From contig NZ_JABRPK010000002.1 of NCBI RefSeq assembly GCF_013248995.1, forward strand, positions 62,001-126,000: a stretch of DNA of 64,000 nt. Direction: 5' to 3'. The notes under the pieces are model-generated. The model was not told the origin of the DNA, ran no database searches, and was given only the letters and a program-made list of their open reading frames with translations. The first letter of the stretch is position 1. Each line of letters opens with the position of its first letter. Positions 61,197-64,000 of the stretch are shown in pieces. This stretch comes from Frigoribacterium sp. VKM Ac-2836 (GTDB lineage: Bacteria; Actinomycetota; Actinomycetes; Actinomycetales; Microbacteriaceae). Made by a program: the position numbers and the translations under genes.

Positions 61197-61424
61197 CTCA
61201 CACCTGCAGCCCGGCCATTCGCTGTCGTACCTGTTGCCCTCGGTCACGTGCGCTTCCCGGGCCGACCATGCCGCACCCTTCCTCGTCCCGACCGAGGGAC
61301 TCAAGGGGACTGCCGTCCCCCTGCGCTTCGTGTACGTCCCCGCCGACGCGACCTACGCGGCAGCGAGCAGACCATCACCGCCAACTTCATGAAGGCCCAG
61401 GTGGACCCGATCATCAAGCGGTGA
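61197..61424 (+). pseudogene. Remnant of an unidentified gene, with frameshift
   Basis: Frame 61197 reads HAAPFLVPTEGLKGTAVPLR and FVYVPADATYAAA, with no start, and hits a stop soon after; shifting one base near 61362 continues with EQTITANFMKAQVDPIIKR and a stop at 61424. The two parts read as one protein tail. The N-terminal part is absent and DUF305 sequence abuts it. I do not recognise the family. Confidence 0.55.
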
Positions 61425-61453
61425 CGCCACGGGCGGAGCCCGGACCGACCGCA

Positions 61454-61490
61454 GGAGGCGCGGTGCGCGATCGTCGCGCACCGCGCCTCC
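61454..61490. terminator. 17-bp-arm motif hairpin before the Dabb gene
   Basis: GGAGGCGCGGTGCGCGA (61454-61470) and its exact reverse complement (61474-61490) flank the loop TCG. Both ends are copies of the dispersed motif. TAGGAT, the -10 box of the next gene, starts two bases later. Confidence 0.8.
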
Positions 61491-61503
61491 GTAGGATCGG
61501 GGC

Positions 61504-61881
61504 ATGCCTCTCGACCAGCGGTACGACGACGCGAGCCCAGCGCGCGAATCGGCACGTCCCGACGAGCGGAGGGCCGACGCGCACGAGATCGTGCACGTGG
61601 TCCTGGTCGAGTGGTCCGAGACCGCCCCGGCCGATGCGTCGGAGCAGGCGTCGCGGCTGTCGACCGAGCACCTGACCGGCATCGACGGTGTGCTCTCGGT
61701 GTCCAGCGGTGAGAGCGTCAGCCCCGAGCAGCTCGAGGCCGGCTTCGACTGGATGCTCGTGGTGCGGTTCCGTGACACCGCGGCGCGGGACGGCTACCTG
61801 CCCCACCCGTCGCACCTGCCGGTGGCGAGCCACCTGCGTGACGCGTCCGCCCGCGTCGTCGTCTTCGACGTCGAGGCGTGA
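61504..61881 (+). CDS. Dabb (stress-responsive alpha/beta barrel) protein
   Basis: A 125-residue protein. From residue 28 it matches the dimeric barrel family: EIVHVVLVEWSET, GIDGVLSVSSGESVSPEQLE, DWMLVVRFRDTAARDGYLPH and PSHLPVASHL. Dabb proteins are small stress-linked or polyketide-cyclising proteins; the role here is open. TAGGAT six bases before the ATG points to leaderless expression. The first ten residues (MPLDQRYDDA) are not part of the domain and match those of the gene at 45373. Confidence 0.85.
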   Translation: MPLDQRYDDASPARESARPDERRADAHEIVHVVLVEWSETAPADASEQASRLSTEHLTGIDGVLSVSSGESVSPEQLEAGFDWMLVVRFRDTAARDGYLPHPSHLPVASHLRDASARVVVFDVEA

Positions 61882-61885
61882 GCTC

Positions 61886-62317
61886 ATGAAGGTCCTGGCC
61901 GGCATCGTCGCGGCACTGCTCGTCGTGTCGGTGCTGTTGGTGCTCGCGGTGCGGGCCGACCCGGACGTGCCGCTCGTGCTGTCGGGTTCCGACGCGCGCC
62001 TCCCCTCGTGCACCACGTACGACCCGGTGATCGTGGCCGACCTCAGGACGGAGGCCCTCCCCGCCTGCGCACCGCACGGGGTCGAGATGCGGTTCCCCGA
62101 CGGTTTCGTCATCGACCTGCCCGACGAGCCCGGCACCGGCAGCCGGTCCGGCGGAGGACACGACTACACGTACGTCGACGTCGGCGCTTTCGGCATGTAC
62201 GCCTCCCAGGCCGATCGCGCCTGCGAGCAGATCGAGCAGTGGGGCACGCCCGAGGCCATCCGCCGCGTCACCGAGGCCTTCGGCGACGACTACGCCTGCG
62301 CGACCGGGCACCGCTGA
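61886..62317 (+). CDS. Small exported or membrane-anchored protein, unknown
   Basis: A 143-residue protein: one N-terminal hydrophobic helix (VLAGIVAALLVVSVLLVLAV) and an outside domain with four cysteines (LPSCTTYD, LPACAPHG, DRACEQIE, YACATGHR), possibly two disulfides. No family is recognised. It starts four bases after the Dabb stop, so the two are probably co-expressed. Confidence 0.7.
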   Translation: MKVLAGIVAALLVVSVLLVLAVRADPDVPLVLSGSDARLPSCTTYDPVIVADLRTEALPACAPHGVEMRFPDGFVIDLPDEPGTGSRSGGGHDYTYVDVGAFGMYASQADRACEQIEQWGTPEAIRRVTEAFGDDYACATGHR

Positions 62318-62516
62318 CCCGAGGAGGCGCGGGTCGGTGGACGCGGAGCCAAGTCGTGATGAGTCGCGATGCTTTTCATCCGGGCACCGATCGGTTGAGA
62401 AGACACAGGGGCGTCCGCACCGGGCGAGGCCGATCGATCGATCGACAGGGTGTCCAAGAACCTCAGTCACTCCCCCGTGACGAGCACCTCACAGATCGGT
62501 CCCTACGCCGCTGCCA

Positions 62517-63020
62517 CTAGTTCCAGGCGGCAGGGTCCACAGTCACGTGCAACCGCGCCGTTCCGGGATTTTCCTGACGGTTCGCCTCGAACGCAAAGAT
62601 GTCGAGGAGTAATTGCTCCACGAATTTCGCCTGCCTGTTGCTGCCGCGCCAGGTCGTGACCTCGACCGGCATACCGTTTCCCAGACGCTTGGCCTCGAGG
62701 TGTCTGCGCAGTCGTGTGCCGATCCCGATTCCGGTTTTCCCGACGTAGACGGCGTCGTAGACCTCCTTGTCGTGCACGTCGCAGAAACCGATGGCCCGCC
62801 AAAGTACGTAGACGCCGGATTCCTTGTCGAGTCCGAGACCTTGGACGAACTTCTTGATGCCGTCTTCCGAGGGCTCGAGATACCACCCGTCGTGATTGTC
62901 GAGCAGATCCGTCAAGTTCACGCCGAACTTGGTCTCTACGGCCATGGCTTCATCGAAGAGTCGATCCGCTGCGCGATCGAGGCAATTGAATTCGCACGTC
63001 TGAACGTCGTTGTCCTGCAT
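62517..63020 (-). CDS. GIY-YIG nuclease-domain protein
   Basis: A 167-residue protein. A 65-residue unknown front precedes a GIY-YIG domain: GVYVLWRAIGFC, then AVYVGKTGIGIGTRLRRHL and the metal-binding glutamate in KFVEQLLLDIF. This fold cuts DNA in repair enzymes, homing and restriction endonucleases. Its codon use is clearly richer in A/T than the neighbours, suggesting transfer; no partner methylase is visible. ATG 63020 is the start. Confidence 0.82.
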   Translation of the reverse strand: MQDNDVQTCEFNCLDRAADRLFDEAMAVETKFGVNLTDLLDNHDGWYLEPSEDGIKKFVQGLGLDKESGVYVLWRAIGFCDVHDKEVYDAVYVGKTGIGIGTRLRRHLEAKRLGNGMPVEVTTWRGSNRQAKFVEQLLLDIFAFEANRQENPGTARLHVTVDPAAWN

Positions 63021-63207
63021 GAAGCTCCCCCGCGTGGTCGTCGTGACCCAGACGATACCGGCAGAGACGTGTCATGCGGTGTCACAACAGGAGGCGCGGG
63101 TCGCCCTCACTGCAACACGATCGAGTTGCCGATCGTCGCGGATCGGAACCGCTTCGACCATGCGAGGATCGGCAGCCCAATGGCAGGTAGTTCTGTGAGG
63201 CTAACGG

Positions 63208-64000
63208 CTAACCGTTCGGCGCGACGAGCACCTTCGCGTGCTGGGTCTTGCCGCTGTCGAGCTCGTCGAGGAGGTCCGGCAGATCGTCGAGCCCGACCGT
63301 CCCCGTGATCAGCGGCCCGGCATCGACCGAGCCGTCGGCGAGCGCGCGCATCGCGCCGACGAAGTCGGAGTGCGTGTAGGCGAGGCTGCCGATGACGGTG
63401 AGCTCGCGGCTCTGCCAGTCGCCGTACGAGACCTCGGAGGTGGTCATCGGGTAGCCGAGCAGGGCGAGGGTCCCGCCGCGGCGCACCAGCTCGGCGCTGG
63501 ATTGGAACAGCGAGGAGGCGCCGGTGCACTCGTAGAGGACGTCCGCGCCGAGTCCGTCGGTCAGGTCGAGCACCCGAGCCGTGAAGCCCTCGCCGGGTGC
63601 GTGGACGTCGGTGAAGCCGAGGCGGCGGGCGGTCTCGCGCCGCGCCTCCGTGGGTTCGACGATGACGACGGCTCCGGCGCCGGCGTGGCGGGCGTGCTGG
63701 GCGGTGAGCAGGCCGATGGGGCCGGCACCCTGGACCACGACGACCGAGCCGAGGCGCTGGCCGGCGCGGCGGACGGCGTGGAAGGTGACGGCGGTGGGTT
63801 CGACGAGGGCGAGCTGTTCGTCGCTGAGGCCGTCGAGGGCGCGTTGGACGCGGCGTTCGTGGACGGTGACGTGCTGGGCGAAGGCTCCGTGGGTGGGGGC
63901 GTCGGGTGAGATGCCGTTGGCTTCGGCGAAGGCGGTGTCGCAGTGGTCGGGGTGTCCGGCGCGGCACATGGCGCAGCTGCCGCAGGGCGGTCCGACGCTG
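63208..64000 (-). CDS. Zinc-dependent alcohol dehydrogenase, C-terminal part
   Basis: The gene enters from the right edge; about 264 C-terminal residues are visible. The structural-zinc cysteines are in GPPCGSCAMCRAGHPDHC, the dinucleotide site is VVVQGAGPIGLLTAQHARH, and ADVLYECTGASSLF follows. Medium-chain dehydrogenases of this kind oxidise polyols or sorbitol-like alcohols with NAD. The N-terminal catalytic-zinc residues lie outside the window. Confidence 0.9.
   Translation of the reverse strand, partial: SVGPPCGSCAMCRAGHPDHCDTAFAEANGISPDAPTHGAFAQHVTVHERRVQRALDGLSDEQLALVEPTAVTFHAVRRAGQRLGSVVVVQGAGPIGLLTAQHARHAGAGAVVIVEPTEARRETARRLGFTDVHAPGEGFTARVLDLTDGLGADVLYECTGASSLFQSSAELVRRGGTLALLGYPMTTSEVSYGDWQSRELTVIGSLAYTHSDFVGAMRALADGSVDAGPLITGTVGLDDLPDLLDELDSGKTQHAKVLVAPNG

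Larger units (their letters stand above)
12..63649. repeat. Dispersed decamer GGAGGCGCGG / CCGCGCCTCC, 33 exact copies
   Basis: Plus-strand copies start at 12, 4095, 9611, 10921, 12949, 18780, 20794, 23411, 28725, 29807, 45603, 47645, 52880, 58730, 61454, 62323 and 63090. Inverse copies start at 6071, 8400, 9874, 10250, 11798, 16056, 21098, 22061, 23438, 31858, 40544, 45659, 53234, 58750, 61481 and 63640. Many extend to CAGGAGGCGCGGGTC. They lie in genes, between genes, and as inverted pairs. With 70% G+C, chance would give about one or two. Confidence 0.85.

Noticed and set aside
12-63649. Dispersed decamer as an FtsK-orienting (KOPS) or Chi-like signal
   Set aside because: Copies are almost equal on the two strands (17 and 16); polar signals should be strongly skewed within a replichore.
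1-64000. tRNA, rRNA or riboswitch genes
   Set aside because: I saw no cloverleaf with GGTTCRA-type T-loop, no rRNA sequence and no recognisable riboswitch core; a covariance search would be needed to exclude small RNAs.

Overview
The window is high-GC (about 70%) actinobacterial DNA. Gene style (GTG/TTG starts, AAGGAG or GAAAGG ribosome sites, TANNNT -10 boxes, some leaderless genes, no introns) and gene content (actinobacterial inositol genes, M23 and NlpC/P60 wall hydrolases, CPH-type copper ATPase, Cgl0158-type barrel protein) fit a plant-associated member of the Microbacteriaceae (Curtobacterium, Frigoribacterium or Rathayibacter-like). The genus is inference. No rRNA, tRNA, CRISPR array, transposase or prophage was seen.

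Layout. 1-12.9 kb: housekeeping and accessory genes (EamA exporter start, LysR, M23 hydrolase, GH6 cellulase lipoprotein, MerR, SulP transporter, NlpC/P60 protein, DUF1992, two small unknowns, ABC-F ATPase, BMP-type lipoprotein). 12.9-18.4 kb: transketolase divergent from a GntR regulator and an ascorbate-type PTS (IIA, IIB, IIC). 18.4-23.4 kb: M20 amidohydrolase, NERD protein, SpoIIE phosphatase, dienelactone hydrolase. 23.4-31 kb: LacI-controlled sugar ABC importer with ThuA and two Gfo/Idh/MocA oxidoreductases. 31-33.1 kb: small genes. 33.2-45.3 kb: a ten-gene minus-strand myo-inositol operon (iolT-iolC-Cgl0158-iolA-iolB-iolD-iolE-iolG-TIM barrel-tautomerase) with a GntR regulator at its far end. 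45.3-49.4 kb: HTH/coiled-coil protein, holin-like protein, aquaporin and an A+T-richer unknown patch. 49.4-56.7 kb: FadR-type regulator and a six-gene operon best explained as D-apionate catabolism (MFS, L-erythrulose kinase, RpiB-like and TIM-like tetrose-phosphate isomerases, OiaC-like decarboxylase, ApnO-like oxidoisomerase), ending at D-erythrose 4-phosphate. 56.8-64 kb: BCCT transporter, copper ATPase behind a CsoR-like operator, truncated DUF305 gene and gene remnant, Dabb protein, GIY-YIG protein, and a zinc alcohol dehydrogenase running off the right edge.

The catabolic units fit a bacterium living on plant material: cellulose ends (GH6), inositol, the plant-wall branched sugar acid D-apionate, and an ABC-imported sugar handled by keto-sugar chemistry; transketolase can join pentose and tetrose phosphates to central metabolism. 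Each unit has its own regulator and a visible candidate operator.

Two sequence-level signals stand out. (1) The decamer GGAGGCGCGG occurs 33 times on the two strands, inside genes in several reading frames, as ribosome-binding sites, and as perfect inverted pairs between genes. (2) At least three intergenic hairpins share an identical plan of 24-bp arms around a 10-nt loop and share arm sequence: a small dispersed repeat family.
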